Source of the DNA: Elioraea sp.
GTDB taxonomy: Bacteria > Pseudomonadota > Alphaproteobacteria > Acetobacterales > Acetobacteraceae
Direction of reading: 5' to 3'
Length of the DNA: 64,000 nucleotides
Assembly (NCBI RefSeq): GCF_022842375.1
Contig: NZ_JALHPR010000007.1
Span: forward strand, 1-64,000
Of this stretch, positions 35,125 to 44,733 are shown piece by piece. Positions within the stretch are counted from its first letter, which is position 1, and every line of letters starts with the position of its first letter. The notes beneath the pieces are model-generated. The model was not told where the DNA came from, did no database searches, and saw nothing but the letters and a program-made list of their open reading frames with translations. The position numbers and the translations under genes are program-made.

Positions 35125-36621
35125 ATGGACACGTTGGCAGCACTCGCCGGTGGCTTCGCCACCGCGCTGACGCCAACGCACCTGATGTTCGCGTTCATCG
35201 GCTGCTTCCTCGGCACCGCCGTCGGCGTGCTGCCGGGCATCGGGCCTGCGCTGACGGTCGCCCTGCTTCTGCCCATCACGTTCCAGGTGCCGGCGACATC
35301 CGCCTTCATCCTGTTCGCGGGCGTCTACTACGGCGCGATGTATGGCGGCTCGACCACCTCGATCCTGCTGAACACGCCAGGCGAGAGTGCGACGATCATC
35401 ACAGCGCTCGAGGGCCACAAGATGGCGCGCGCCGGCCGCGCGGGCCCAGCACTCGCCACCGCCGCGATCGGGAGCTTCGTTGCCGGAACGATTGCCACGG
35501 GCGCTCTCACCTTCGCCGCCCCCGTGGTGGTCGAGCTCGCGCTGAAGCTGGGGCCTGCCGAGTATTTCAGCCTGATGGTGGTGGCCTTCGTCGCGGTCTC
35601 TGCCGTTCTCGGCGCCTCGGCGCTGCGCGGGCTCGCGTGCCTGTTCCTCGGCCTGCTGCTCGGCATCGTCGGCGTTGACCTGCAGACAGGCCAGCCGCGC
35701 TTCACCTTCGGCATGATCGAGTTCCTCGACGGCATCGAGGTGACGATCGTCGCCGTCGGGCTGTTCGCGGTGGCCGAGACGCTGCATCTCGCCACGCGGC
35801 GGAAGCACGGCGAGGACGAGATCATCCCGCTGCAAGGCAGCCTCTGGCTCTCGCGCGAGGACTGGGCGCGGTCATGGAAGCCGTGGCTGCGCGGCGCGTT
35901 CCTGGGCTTTCCCTTCGGCGCCATCCCGGCGGGCGGGTCGGAGCTGCCGACGTTCCTCTCCTACTACATGGAGAAGAAGCTCTCGAAGAACCCGGCCGAG
36001 TTCGGCCACGGCGCGATCGAGGGCGTGGCGGGGCCGGAGGCTGCGAACAACGCATCCGCCGCCGGCGTGCTCATGCCGATGCTCACGCTCGGGCTGCCCA
36101 CCTCGGTGACGGCCGCGATCATGCTCTCGGCGTTCCAGAGCTACGGCATCCAGCCAGGGCCGATGCTGTTCGTGACGCAGGGCGATCTCGTGTGGGGCCT
36201 GATCGCCAGCCTCTATGTCGGCAACGTCATGCTGCTGGTGCTGAACCTGCCGCTGGTCGGGCTGTGGGTGAAGATCCTGAAGATCCCCACGCCGCAGCTC
36301 TATGCCGGCATCCTCGTGTTCGCGACGATCGGCGCCTATGGCGTGTCGAACTCGGTGGTCGACCTGCTGGTGATGTACGCGGTGGGCATCGTCGGGCTGT
36401 TCATGAAGCGCTACGATTTCCCGGTCGCCCCCGCCGTGATCGGCATGATCCTTGGCCCGCTCGCCGAACAGGCCTTCCGCCAGGCGCTGACGATCAGCCA
36501 GGGCGACCCCTTCACCTTCATCACCCGCCCGATCAGCGCGTCGTTCCTCGTCGTCGCCCTTCTGCTCGCGGTCGGGCCGAAGCTCTGGAACGCCTACGCG
36601 GCCTCGCGCGCCAGGGCCTGA
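35125..36621 (+). CDS. tctA: tripartite tricarboxylate transporter permease TctA
   Basis: A 498-residue permease with about 12 transmembrane segments. The N-terminal [10 protein letters not shown] motif, [19 protein letters not shown] and the second half motif [23 protein letters not shown], which repeats G-(I/L)-P motifs, are typical of TctA. It starts immediately after the tctB stop (35124/35125). Imports a di- or tricarboxylate or related acid using ion motive force together with TctB and one of the TctC proteins. Confidence 0.94.
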   Translation: MDTLAALAGGFATALTPTHLMFAFIGCFLGTAVGVLPGIGPALTVALLLPITFQVPATSAFILFAGVYYGAMYGGSTTSILLNTPGESATIITALEGHKMARAGRAGPALATAAIGSFVAGTIATGALTFAAPVVVELALKLGPAEYFSLMVVAFVAVSAVLGASALRGLACLFLGLLLGIVGVDLQTGQPRFTFGMIEFLDGIEVTIVAVGLFAVAETLHLATRRKHGEDEIIPLQGSLWLSREDWARSWKPWLRGAFLGFPFGAIPAGGSELPTFLSYYMEKKLSKNPAEFGHGAIEGVAGPEAANNASAAGVLMPMLTLGLPTSVTAAIMLSAFQSYGIQPGPMLFVTQGDLVWGLIASLYVGNVMLLVLNLPLVGLWVKILKIPTPQLYAGILVFATIGAYGVSNSVVDLLVMYAVGIVGLFMKRYDFPVAPAVIGMILGPLAEQAFRQALTISQGDPFTFITRPISASFLVVALLLAVGPKLWNAYAASRARA

Positions 36622-36746
36622 CGGGCCGGCGGCCAGGACTTTCCTTCGCGCCCATCCCCAGCCGTGACGGATGCAACGCCCATCGCCGTCTGCAAGGATG
36701 AGGCGGTGTTGGAGCAATGCGCGCCGACATATCCGGAGACTGCTCG

Positions 36747-37205
36747 GTGAGAGAAAAATGGCGACAGCGGGCGAAGTCCGTGCTCCGCGTGGCGTGGGTG
36801 CTGTACACGCTCCTGCTCACCGCGATCGTCTTCACCGGGTTCGGTGAGTTTCTGCGAGATCTTCGCGGGGAAGACCGCCTGATGGTCATCTCTGAGGCGA
36901 GGCTGAGCGACATCCGCGTGACCTATGGCGGCCGCGAGGTGCGGCCCCGACCGGGGTTTCTTCCAGGCTCAGAACTGACCCATGTCCTCTTCGCCCCAAT
37001 GCGTGCACCAGGCGTGCACGAGGCGGCGCTTACCGTCACGTGGCAGGCGGTGTCAGGAGAGCGTGGCTCGGTCAGCCAAGTCTTTGACGGTGACTATCCT
37101 CCAATCTGTCTTTTCATCTTGAAGCTCGACGCAGACGCCAAGCCGATCAATCACCATCCGGAAAGCGGCATCGCCCCGTTCTTTTTCAGCTGCCACAGGA
37201 AGTGA
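36747..37205 (+). CDS. small single-span membrane protein of unknown function
   Basis: About 152 residues: a basic start (REKWRQRAKSVLR), one hydrophobic segment (VAWVLYTLLLTAIVFTGF, about residues 15-32), then a soluble part with a V-T-Y-G-G-R-E-V-R-P strand, PICLFILKLD and a C-terminal C-H-R-K. I chose GTG 36747 because a GGAG site sits seven bases upstream and the charged start fits; ATG 36717 is an alternative. Base composition is lower in GC than neighbours. It lies 39 bases before a DUF6973-like gene and could be its immunity partner or transport helper, which is inference only. Confidence 0.6.
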   Translation: MREKWRQRAKSVLRVAWVLYTLLLTAIVFTGFGEFLRDLRGEDRLMVISEARLSDIRVTYGGREVRPRPGFLPGSELTHVLFAPMRAPGVHEAALTVTWQAVSGERGSVSQVFDGDYPPICLFILKLDADAKPINHHPESGIAPFFFSCHRK

Positions 37206-37244
37206 TGCGGCAGCATTCCGGCCTCCGTAAAGGAACCATCGTCC

Positions 37245-38099
37245 ATGAGCGACTATATGTTCTGGCAGCCCGTAGAAGACGCGGCAGAAAGAGAAGCCCT
37301 GAGGTCAGACCTGCCTGGCTACTATGAAGGGCCTGCCGACGCGTATCGGCATATCGTGGGCGTGGCTGAACTCCGCCGCCGTTTCGGCTTCCCGACTGCA
37401 TTCGGCATCGCAGCCGGCAACGAGGTCTATGGCTTTCACCGCAGGCGCCTTCGGCGCGGGCCACGGGACATCGACGGCCCGAGCCGCGAGATGGACGAGC
37501 ACAACAACGCCATCGGGCTCGAGATCGGTGCGAGCGCCCGCACCTACGAGGAGGTGGTCCGCCGTGCCCGGGCCGCGATCGACGCCGGGGTCACGAACGG
37601 CGGCAGCGGCTCCGACAACACGCCGCGCTGGATTGCTGTAGGCGATTGGGATGAACCGGAACTGCGCCCGAAGGCGAACCGCACCATCCCAGTGACGTGG
37701 CCGAGCGACATCCCGTCATTGGACGGCTATCGCTTCGGCGACGAGCGGTTCGGCGTCGATCGCGCCGCGCGTGCCGGCACGCCGCGCCAGCGCGAGGCCG
37801 CCCTGATCGATCGCCTCACCGATACGCCGACGCGTGAGTGGTCGGATGATGATGTTCGCGCCGTCATCGGCTCCACCGCGTATCTGAACCGGACCGCCCC
37901 AGGCCATGAGCGCTGGCGTGCACGGGTGCGCGCCTATTTCGAGGAGCGCGACCAGCGTGCCGGTGGTGGCCCTGGCACGGAAGGCACTGGTGCGGACGAT
38001 GCCTGTGGCGGTGTCGCTGCCGTCCGCCCCCACACGCGGCGCGGTCCGTCAGGCCCGATCCAGGTGAGTGGGCACAGCCGCGCAGTGACGTGCGACTGA
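37245..38099 (+). CDS. DUF6973-like protein, possible secreted effector
   Basis: A 284-residue protein with no signal peptide. Residues about 28-125 match DUF6973: DAYRHIVGVAELRRRFG, an N-E after a Gly-rich turn, REMDEHNNAIGLEIG and EVVRRARAAIDAG. This domain is known from ends of Rhs/polymorphic toxin proteins and some secreted proteins. The remainder (WPSDIPSLDGYRFGDERFG, then a helix-rich DDDVRAVIGSTAYLN region) is unfamiliar, and the last 40 residues are low complexity. Preceded by a small membrane protein. Base usage differs from flanking genes, hinting at horizontal transfer. Function remains uncertain. Confidence 0.62.
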   Translation: MSDYMFWQPVEDAAEREALRSDLPGYYEGPADAYRHIVGVAELRRRFGFPTAFGIAAGNEVYGFHRRRLRRGPRDIDGPSREMDEHNNAIGLEIGASARTYEEVVRRARAAIDAGVTNGGSGSDNTPRWIAVGDWDEPELRPKANRTIPVTWPSDIPSLDGYRFGDERFGVDRAARAGTPRQREAALIDRLTDTPTREWSDDDVRAVIGSTAYLNRTAPGHERWRARVRAYFEERDQRAGGGPGTEGTGADDACGGVAAVRPHTRRGPSGPIQVSGHSRAVTCD

Positions 38100-38150
38100 T
38101 CGCCCGCGCCCGCCAAGCTCGCGCCATCTTCGCGGCGCAGAACGCCGCGC

Positions 38151-39827
38151 ATGCTCACCCTCCGCCGCACGCTCTATCTCGCCCTCGCCCTCGCCTTCGC
38201 GCTCGCCCCGCTCTGGCTCACCTGGCGCGCGCTCAGCCTTGGCGGGTGGACCGTGTGGGAAGCGATCATCCTCGCAGCACTCGCCGTCACCTCCCCCTGG
38301 ATCGGCAACCTCGCTGCCTCCTCACTCATCGGTGCGACCCTGCTGCTGGCCGCGCGCGACCCACTCGCCGCCGTGTGGCCGGGCGTGGCGCGCGAAGGGC
38401 CGCCGATCCGCACCGCACTCCTCCTCTGCATCCGTCGCGAGGATACCGACGCCGCACTCGCCCGCACTGCGCCGCTGCTCGACGGCCTCGCCCCCGATGG
38501 CGAGGCATTCGCGCTGTTCATCCTCTCCGACACGCCCGATGGCGCCGATGCTGACGCCGAGGCTGCGGCGGTCGCGCGCTTCCGCGAAAGCCGCGCCGAC
38601 GCGGCGCGCATCCACTACCGCAGGCGGAGCGAGAACACGGGCTTCAAGGCCGGCAACATCATGGAGTTCGTGCAGCATCGCAGCGCCGGGTTCGATGCGA
38701 TGGTGACGCTCGACGCCGACAGCGTGATGACGGCGGACGCGGTGCGTGAGCTCGCGCGGCTTCTCGCCGCAAACCCCGGCACGGCGCTGATCCAGAGCCT
38801 GATCGTCGCCCGGCCGGCGCTCGTCCCCTTCCCCCGCCTGTTCCAGTTCGGCATGCGGCATGGCATGCGCGCCTACGCCGCCGGCACCGCCTGGTGGCAG
38901 GGGCTGGATGGCCCGTACTGGGGCCACAACGCCATCATCCGCATCGCACCCTTCGCCGCGCATGGCGCGATGCCGACGCTGCCCAGCGGTGCCGCGATCC
39001 TGAGCCATGACCAGGTCGAGGCCGCACTCCTTCGCGGGGCTGGCTTCGACGTCAGGCTCGATCCGCGCGAGGTGGGGAGCTATGAGGCCAACCCGCCCTC
39101 GCTGCTGCCGTTCCTGCACCGTGACATCCGCTGGATGGCGGGCAACCTGCAATACGTGTCGCTGCTGCGGCTGCCGCTCTTCACCACGGTGGGGCGGGTG
39201 CAGCTCGTGTTTGCGATCATGCTGTTCGCCTGGGCGCCGCTCGCCGTCATCGCCGGGCTCGCCGCACTCGCCAACGCGCTGTCGTCCGACGCAGCCGCCG
39301 CGGTCGATCGCGGCTGGGCGCTTGCCGCGACGGGTGCGTATCTCGCAGCATATTTCTCCCACAAGCTGCTCGGTGCCGCGCAGGCAGCGATCGACCCCGT
39401 ACAGCGCGCGCGCTACGGCGGCGGGGGCGTTCTCGCGCGCGGTCTCGCGATCGAGTTCGTCCATGGCCTGGCGCTCGAGGCGATCAGGGCGGTGAACCAG
39501 ACGGGCGGCATGATAGCGATGGCGCTCGGCCGCCGCATCGGCTGGTCGCCGCAGGCGCGCGAGGGTGGGGGCGTCAGTTGGGGCGAGGCGGCGCGCGGGC
39601 TCTGGTGGCATACGCTCGTTGGCGTGACCGGCCTCGCGGGCTTCGCCGCAGCGGGGCTCGTGCCCTTCCTCTGGGCGCTGCCGTTCCTCGGCGGCCTCGC
39701 TCTCGCCATCCCCTTCTGCGTGCTCACCTCTGACCCGGCGCGCGGCGAACGCATGGGGCGGACCGGCCTCGCCGCGATCCCGGAGGAGAACGATCCCGCC
39801 TCGCCGTTTCCCCCGCTGCGGGGGTGA
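38151..39827 (+). CDS. glucans biosynthesis glucosyltransferase MdoH/OpgH-like
   Basis: A 558-residue inner-membrane GT2 enzyme. Two N-terminal spans are followed by the glycosyltransferase core: RRSENTGFKAGNI (about 160-172), LDADSVM (about 186-191), GHNAIIR, HDQVEAALLRGAGFDV (about 286) and RDIRWMAGNLQY (Q/R-x-x-RW-like). About four to six further spans follow. It matches OpgH, which polymerises the beta-1,2 glucan backbone of osmoregulated periplasmic glucans, but the usual opgG partner is not beside it. Shorter than E. coli OpgH (about 850 residues), lacking the long N-terminal part, as in many alphaproteobacterial relatives. Confidence 0.85.
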   Translation: MLTLRRTLYLALALAFALAPLWLTWRALSLGGWTVWEAIILAALAVTSPWIGNLAASSLIGATLLLAARDPLAAVWPGVAREGPPIRTALLLCIRREDTDAALARTAPLLDGLAPDGEAFALFILSDTPDGADADAEAAAVARFRESRADAARIHYRRRSENTGFKAGNIMEFVQHRSAGFDAMVTLDADSVMTADAVRELARLLAANPGTALIQSLIVARPALVPFPRLFQFGMRHGMRAYAAGTAWWQGLDGPYWGHNAIIRIAPFAAHGAMPTLPSGAAILSHDQVEAALLRGAGFDVRLDPREVGSYEANPPSLLPFLHRDIRWMAGNLQYVSLLRLPLFTTVGRVQLVFAIMLFAWAPLAVIAGLAALANALSSDAAAAVDRGWALAATGAYLAAYFSHKLLGAAQAAIDPVQRARYGGGGVLARGLAIEFVHGLALEAIRAVNQTGGMIAMALGRRIGWSPQAREGGGVSWGEAARGLWWHTLVGVTGLAGFAAAGLVPFLWALPFLGGLALAIPFCVLTSDPARGERMGRTGLAAIPEENDPASPFPPLRG

Positions 39828-39879
39828 AACCTTTCCGCCTCCGCGCGCGAAGTGAGGGCAGCAGGAGAGGAGACCGACC

Positions 39880-40359
39880 ATGCGCCTTCCCCCCGTGACG
39901 GTCCGCCGCATGGTGCTCGCCGCCCTGTTCGCCGCACCGGTCGCGGCTGCTGCGTTCCTCGCCATTCCCTCGCGCGCAGCCGATGGCCAGGTGTTCGCCG
40001 AGCGTGGCATCGCGATCCGCGGCACAGACCCTGTGGCCTACTTCACGCAAGGCCGGCCCGTGGCCGGCAACGCCGCCATCACGCACCCGTGGCGTGGTGC
40101 GACGTGGCGTTTCGCCACCGCCGCGAACCGCGACGCCTTCGCTGCCGATCCGGAACGATACGCTCCTGCCTATGGCGGGTTCTGCGCCTGGGCCGTGGCC
40201 CAGGGCTACACCGCGTCGATCGACCCGGACGCGTGGAAGATCGTCGATGGCCGGCTCTACCTGAACTACAACCCCCGGATCCAGCGCGACTGGGAGGCCG
40301 ACATTCCCGGCAACATCACCAAGGCCAACACCAACTGGCCCCGTCTCGCCGCGAAGTAG
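39880..40359 (+). CDS. secreted YHS domain-containing protein
   Basis: A 159-residue exported protein: signal-like N-terminus with a basic start (TVRRMVLAALFAAPVAAAAF) and cleavage near S-R-A-A. The YHS-like domain covers about 45-110: RGTDPVAYFTQGRPVAG, HPWRGATWRFATAANRDAFAADPERYAPAYGGFCAWAV (key Y-G-G-F-C). Secreted YHS proteins may handle metals or haem; no ligand can be named. Good GGAGAGGAG site upstream. Convergent with ychF, nine bases apart. Confidence 0.9.
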   Translation: MRLPPVTVRRMVLAALFAAPVAAAAFLAIPSRAADGQVFAERGIAIRGTDPVAYFTQGRPVAGNAAITHPWRGATWRFATAANRDAFAADPERYAPAYGGFCAWAVAQGYTASIDPDAWKIVDGRLYLNYNPRIQRDWEADIPGNITKANTNWPRLAAK

Positions 40360-40368
40360 CAGGCCTCC

Positions 40369-41463
40369 CTATACATTAAATCTAAAGAGCATCACGTCAC
40401 CGTCGCGCACGACGTATTCCTTGCCCTCGACGCGCATCTTGCCGGCTTCCTTCGCCGGCACCTCGCCGCCGAGGGTGACGTAGTCGTCATACCCGATCGT
40501 TTCGGCGGCGATGAAGCCGCGCTCGAAATCACCATGGATCACGCCGGCGGCCTGCGGGCCCTTGGTGCCGCGGATGATCGTCCAGGCCTTCGCCTCCTTC
40601 GGCCCGACGGTGAAGTAGGTGATGAGGCCCAGCAGCCCGTAGCCGGCGCGGATCACCCGGTCGAGCCCGCTGTCCTCGAGGCCGAGGCCCGCGAGGAACT
40701 CCGCCTTGTCGCCCTCGGGGAGCTGGCTGATCTCTGCCTCGATCGCGGCCGAGACGACGACATGCGCCGCACCCTTCGCCTTCGCCATCTCCGCCACGCG
40801 CACGCTCAATGCGTTGCCCGACGCGGCGGAGGCCTCCTCGACGTTGCAGACATAGAGCACCGGCTTGGTCGTCATCAGCCCCAGTGCCGCCGCCATCGCC
40901 TCCTGGCCGGGCGGGATCGCGGTGCGCGCCGGGTTGCCGGCGGCGAGGGCGGCGATCATCGGCTCGATCAGCGCCACCTGCGCCACGCTGTCCTTGTCCC
41001 CGCCCTTGGCCTTCTTCTGGAACGCCGGCAGGCGCTTCTCCAGGCTCTCGAGGTCGGCGAGCATGAGTTCGGTCTCGACCGTCTCGGCATCGCGGATCGG
41101 GTCGACCGAACCGTCGACATGCGTGACATCGCCATCCTCGAAGCAGCGCAGCACATGGACGATGGCATCGACTTCGCGGATATTGGCGAGGAACTGGTTG
41201 CCGAGCCCCTCGCCCTTCGAGGCGCCGCGCACCAGCCCTGCGATGTCGACGAATTCGAGGCTGGTCGGCACCACCTTGGCACTTTTCCCGATCTTGGCGA
41301 GGCGGTCGAGGCGCGGGTCGGGCACCGCGACGCGGCCCACGTTCGGCTCGATCGTGCAGAACGGGTAGTTCGCGGCCTGCGCCGCGACGGTGGCGGTCAG
41401 CGCGTTGAAGAGCGTCGACTTGCCCACGTTCGGCAGGCCGACGATGCCGCAATTGAACCCCAT
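40369..41463 (-). CDS. ychF: redox-regulated ATPase YchF
   Basis: An Obg-like P-loop NTPase of 364 residues. GLPNVGKSTLFNALT gives the P-loop (8-20), followed by FVDIAGLVRGASKGEGLGNQFL (switch regions with key DIAGLV), and the altered NVEE base-recognition motif that favours ATP over GTP. The C-terminal TGS domain has FFTVGPKEAKAW and RGFIAAE. Binds ribosomes and affects stress responses in other bacteria. Ten bases after pth on the same strand. Confidence 0.96.
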   Translation of the reverse strand: MGFNCGIVGLPNVGKSTLFNALTATVAAQAANYPFCTIEPNVGRVAVPDPRLDRLAKIGKSAKVVPTSLEFVDIAGLVRGASKGEGLGNQFLANIREVDAIVHVLRCFEDGDVTHVDGSVDPIRDAETVETELMLADLESLEKRLPAFQKKAKGGDKDSVAQVALIEPMIAALAAGNPARTAIPPGQEAMAAALGLMTTKPVLYVCNVEEASAASGNALSVRVAEMAKAKGAAHVVVSAAIEAEISQLPEGDKAEFLAGLGLEDSGLDRVIRAGYGLLGLITYFTVGPKEAKAWTIIRGTKGPQAAGVIHGDFERGFIAAETIGYDDYVTLGGEVPAKEAGKMRVEGKEYVVRDGDVMLFRFNV

Positions 41464-41473
41464 GGCCGAACCC

Positions 41474-42061
41474 CTACCCCTCGTGTGGCCGCGCCTGCGT
41501 CAGGAACGCAACGCGCGTCATGAATTCTTCCGTCCGGCCTTCGGCCAGCATCGGCGCGGCATCGGCGACCGCATCGAGCAGGGTGTCGAGCCAGTCGCGA
41601 TCGACCTTCGCGAAATCGCCAAGGACGTGGCCGTGCACCCGCTCCTTCTGGCCCGGATGGCCGATGCCGAGGCGGATGCGCCAGTACTCCTGCGCGCCGA
41701 GCTGCCGGTCGATCGAGCGCAGGCCGTTGTGGCCTGCCGCTCCCCCGCCCTTCTTCACCCGCACCTTGCCCGGGGCGAGGTCGAGCTCGTCGTGGAACAC
41801 CGAGAGCGCCTCGGGCTTCAGCTTGTAGAAGAACGCGGCCGGCTGAACGGCGGTGCCGCTCTCGTTCATGTAGGTCTCGGGCTTGAGCGCGAGGACCCTC
41901 TGCCCCGCGATCGTGCCTTCGGCGAACTGCCCGCGGAAACGCTGCCGCCAGGGCGAGAAGCGATGCCGCGCGGCAATCGCATCCAGCGCCATGAACCCGA
42001 TATTGTGCCGCTGCCGGGCGTGTTCCGCCCCAGGGTTCCCGAGCCCGACCCAGAGCTTCAT
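41474..42061 (-). CDS. pth: aminoacyl-tRNA hydrolase (Pth)
   Basis: Recycles tRNA from peptidyl-tRNA that drops off ribosomes. Starts [11 protein letters not shown] with Asn9 and catalytic His19 (RQRHNIGF), then [13 protein letters not shown] and [28 protein letters not shown]. Length 195 residues is normal. Lies between rplY and ychF on the minus strand, a well-conserved order in alphaproteobacteria. Confidence 0.96.
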   Translation of the reverse strand: MKLWVGLGNPGAEHARQRHNIGFMALDAIAARHRFSPWRQRFRGQFAEGTIAGQRVLALKPETYMNESGTAVQPAAFFYKLKPEALSVFHDELDLAPGKVRVKKGGGAAGHNGLRSIDRQLGAQEYWRIRLGIGHPGQKERVHGHVLGDFAKVDRDWLDTLLDAVADAAPMLAEGRTEEFMTRVAFLTQARPHEG

Positions 42062-42119
42062 CGCACCCTCGCGCGACCATGACCGCCTCCCGGATCACCG
42101 GGAGGCGGCACAGCTGTCG

Positions 42120-42809
42120 CTACTTCTTGGCGGCGGGCTTGGCGGCCGGCGCGGCTGCCTTGCCGGCGGCGGGCGCTGCCGCCTTGCCGGCGGCGGCAGG
42201 TGCGGCGGCGCCACCCTCGGCCGTGGCGGCCACCTCGGCCATCTTGGTCGGTGCGGCGATCGTCGCGATCGTGAAGTCACGGTCGGTGATCACCGGGCGG
42301 ACGCTCTCCGGCGCCTTCAGTGCCGTCCAGTGGATCGAATCGCCGATGTTGAGGCCGGTGAGGTCGATCACGAACTTCTCCGGCACCGTCTCGGGCGTGC
42401 AGTACACCTCGACCTCGTGGCGCACGACGTTCAGCACGCCACCGGCCTTGAGCCCGGGAGAGGCCAACTCGTTGAGGAACACCACCTCGACGCCGACGCG
42501 GATTTCCTGGCCTGCGGCGAGGCGCTGGAAATCGACATGCTCGGGGCGGTCGGTCACGGGGTGGAACTGCACCTCGCGCAGCAGCGCACGCTCGGTCGTC
42601 TCGCCGACGACGACGTCGTAGAGACGCGAGCGCCAGCCGGCCTTGTGCAGCTCCCGCATCACCGTGCGGGGATCGAGCGCGGCCAGGCGTGGTGCCTGCT
42701 TCGCGCCATAGATGACAGCGGGGACAAGCCCCTCACGCCGTGTCGCACGCGCCGCCCCCTTACCGGCCCGCTCGCGCGCCACGGCCTCGATCGTCACGAC
42801 CTCGACCAT
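42120..42809 (-). CDS. rplY: 50S ribosomal protein L25/general stress protein Ctc
   Basis: A 229-residue L25 of the long Ctc type. The N-terminal 5S rRNA-binding domain has the R-x-G-K-G-A-A-R-A-T-R-R-E-G-L-V-P-A-V-I-Y-G pattern, followed by the C-terminal domain (VEVVFLNE, GGVLNVVRHEVEVYC, FVIDLTGLNIGDSIHW). A tail of repeated G-K-A-A-A-P-A units ends in KK; the tail is encoded by tandem GC-rich repeats (about 42120-42215). First gene of the rplY-pth-ychF run. Confidence 0.95.
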   Translation of the reverse strand: MVEVVTIEAVARERAGKGAARATRREGLVPAVIYGAKQAPRLAALDPRTVMRELHKAGWRSRLYDVVVGETTERALLREVQFHPVTDRPEHVDFQRLAAGQEIRVGVEVVFLNELASPGLKAGGVLNVVRHEVEVYCTPETVPEKFVIDLTGLNIGDSIHWTALKAPESVRPVITDRDFTIATIAAPTKMAEVAATAEGGAAAPAAAGKAAAPAAGKAAAPAAKPAAKK

Positions 42810-42830
42810 ATCCAGGCTCCTTCGCGAATG

Positions 42831-42860
42831 AGAAAACGCCGGCCTCCAGGGGTGCCGGCG
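42831..42860 (-). terminator. rho-independent terminator after the phosphatase gene
   Basis: Read on the minus strand, CGCCGGC and GCCGGCG form a 7-bp stem around a 10-base loop, followed directly by TTTTC. It lies about 54 bases beyond the stop of the histidine phosphatase gene and just before rplY, so it separates the two transcripts. Confidence 0.7.
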
Positions 42861-42913
42861 CGGGGCGGGTGATAGGGGAAACGAGCCGGGAAGGCAAGCT
42901 CAGGCGCCGAGGA

Positions 42914-43480
42914 TCAGACCGGCGCATGCACCTCGAGCGTCCAGGGGCCGGAGCCGTCGGACGGCGGGGAGACGAAGAGCGGCGTGGCGTTCGGCGTGCG
43001 GACGTTCACCTCGAGCCCGATCACCTGGCGGATCGCACGCCAGAACGCCCCGTGCCCGACCACCAGCACCGTTGGCGGCTGGCCCAGCGCGCGGTTCAGC
43101 GCCGTCACCCCACGGGCGCGAAGCTGGCCGAACGGCTCGCCACCCGGCGGGGTGAAGCTCTCCTCGATCCAGGACGAGAACCACTCGCCCATCGGCTGGC
43201 CCTCATGGGTGCCGAAGGAACTCTCGCGCAGATCCTCGTCAGGCGTGATCGGCAGGTCGAGGGCGGCGGCAACGATCTCGGCCGTATGCCGCGCCCGGCC
43301 GAGCGGGGAGTGGACGATGCTGGCGATGCCGCGGTTGCGCAGCGCAAGTGCTGCGGCTTCCGCCTGGGCGATGCCGCGCGGGTTGAGCGGGATGTCGACA
43401 TTGCCCTGGCTGAGCGACTGGGCGTTCCAGTCGGTCTCGCCGTGGCGGAGGAACCAGAAGGCAGAGGGCGTGATCGCCAT
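42914..43480 (-). CDS. histidine phosphatase family protein
   Basis: A 188-residue phosphoglycerate-mutase-like phosphatase. The catalytic RHGETDWN begins at residue 12 (His13). SPLGRARHTAEI and the second His in VGHGAFW complete the active site. Substrate unknown; sizes and motifs fit the CobC/GpmB-like group. Its ATG shares one base with the stop of the GST gene upstream (TGATG). Confidence 0.92.
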   Translation of the reverse strand: MAITPSAFWFLRHGETDWNAQSLSQGNVDIPLNPRGIAQAEAAALALRNRGIASIVHSPLGRARHTAEIVAAALDLPITPDEDLRESSFGTHEGQPMGEWFSSWIEESFTPPGGEPFGQLRARGVTALNRALGQPPTVLVVGHGAFWRAIRQVIGLEVNVRTPNATPLFVSPPSDGSGPWTLEVHAPV

Positions 43481-44109
43481 CAGGCGAGACCTTCCTCGGC
43501 CAGGATGGCAGCGACCTTCGGCCGCGCCGCCATGCGCTCGCGGTGCGCGGCGAGGTTCGGCGTATCCCCGCCGATGCCGAGCAGCGAGCCCATGGTGGTG
43601 ATGAACAGCAGCATCAGGTCGGCAGCCGTGGGCGGGCCGCCAAGCAGCGTCTCGCGACCCTCGAGCGCTGCCTCGGCGATGTCGAGCGCGGCGGCGGCAC
43701 GTTCCTCGGCGGCAGTGGCGACATCAGCCTCCGCCCCCTCGCCGCCTGCCGTGAAGCGGCCGGGCATGAAGCGCGGCTGCCACGCAGAGACAATCGAACA
43801 GACCCCCCAGGAGAGCCACTCGACCGTCCTCGCCATGCCGACGGGGTCCGCCGGCATCACGCCGGAGCCGGGGGCGGCGAGGCCGGCATAGAGGGCGATG
43901 GCGATGTTCTCGGTGATCACCGTGCCATCGGGCAGCACCAGCGCAGGCACCTGGCCCTTGGGGTTGATGGCGAGGAAGTCAGGCTGCTTGTGCTCGCCTT
44001 CGCGCAGCGCGAGGAAGCGCGTCTCGTGGTCGAGTCCCGCCTCGGCCAGGACAAGCCGCGCGATGGTTCCCGTGGTGCGCGTGCTGGTCCAGAGGACGAG
44101 GCGCGACAT
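43480..44109 (-). CDS. glutathione S-transferase family protein
   Basis: A 209-residue GST with an N-terminal thioredoxin-like domain (RLVLWTSTRTTGTIARLVLAEAG, INPKGQVPALVLPDG, ITENIAIALYAG, key N-P-K-G-Q-V-P-A and T-E-N) and an all-helical C-terminal domain. Middle gene of a run of two GSTs and a phosphatase: starts at the stop of the upstream GST and ends sharing a base with the phosphatase start. Substrate unknown. Confidence 0.9.
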   Translation of the reverse strand: MSRLVLWTSTRTTGTIARLVLAEAGLDHETRFLALREGEHKQPDFLAINPKGQVPALVLPDGTVITENIAIALYAGLAAPGSGVMPADPVGMARTVEWLSWGVCSIVSAWQPRFMPGRFTAGGEGAEADVATAAEERAAAALDIAEAALEGRETLLGGPPTAADLMLLFITTMGSLLGIGGDTPNLAAHRERMAARPKVAAILAEEGLA

Positions 44110-44733
44110 TCAGCCGAGACCTTCTGCGGCGAGGGCCTTCTGCGTGCCCGGCCGTGCGGCGACACGGTCATGCAGGCGCTTCAGGGTCGGATAGTCGGCA
44201 AGGTCCTTGTCGGCGCGCGGCACCCAGCGGGCAAGGACGTAGAGATAATCGTCCACCACCGAGTGGCCGGACGCCAGCGCGGTGTCTCTGCCGCCGAGCA
44301 TCTCCTCGGCGATGCCGAGGAACTTCGCGGTGTCGGCCTTGGCCTTCTCGATCGCCGCCGGCGCGTGGGCGGGGTCGCCCACGAAGCGCTCGCCGCGGGA
44401 GATGCGGGTGAAGCCGCCATTGTGCAGGCTGCCCGAGATGAAGTTCATCCACTCGATCGCACGCGCCTGGCCCTCGGCATCCTCGGGCAGCAGGCCCGCG
44501 CCCGGGCTCGTGCGCGCCACCCAGAACAGCAGGGCCGGGCACTCGGTCAGGATCGAGCCGTCGTCACGCGCGATCGCCGGGACCTTGCTTTTCGGGTTGA
44601 TCGCGAGGAAGGCGGGGGTGAACTGCTCGCCGTCCTTAAGGTTCACGCGCACCGCCTCGAATGGCCGGCCGCTCTCGTGTAGGGCGATGTGGACCGCAAG
44701 GCTGCAGGCGCCCGGGCTGTAGAAGAGCTTCAT
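44110..44733 (-). CDS. glutathione S-transferase (beta-class-like)
   Basis: A 207-residue GST beginning MKLFYSPGACSLAVHIALHESG; the S-P-G-A-C-S-L motif, with Cys10, is the signature of beta-class bacterial GSTs. INPKSKVPAIARDDG and LTECPALLFWVA follow. Start ATG 44733 fits the conserved opening; a longer frame to 44814 would add an unrelated tail. Divergent from DUF924 (about 90 bases). Confidence 0.92.
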   Translation of the reverse strand: MKLFYSPGACSLAVHIALHESGRPFEAVRVNLKDGEQFTPAFLAINPKSKVPAIARDDGSILTECPALLFWVARTSPGAGLLPEDAEGQARAIEWMNFISGSLHNGGFTRISRGERFVGDPAHAPAAIEKAKADTAKFLGIAEEMLGGRDTALASGHSVVDDYLYVLARWVPRADKDLADYPTLKRLHDRVAARPGTQKALAAEGLG

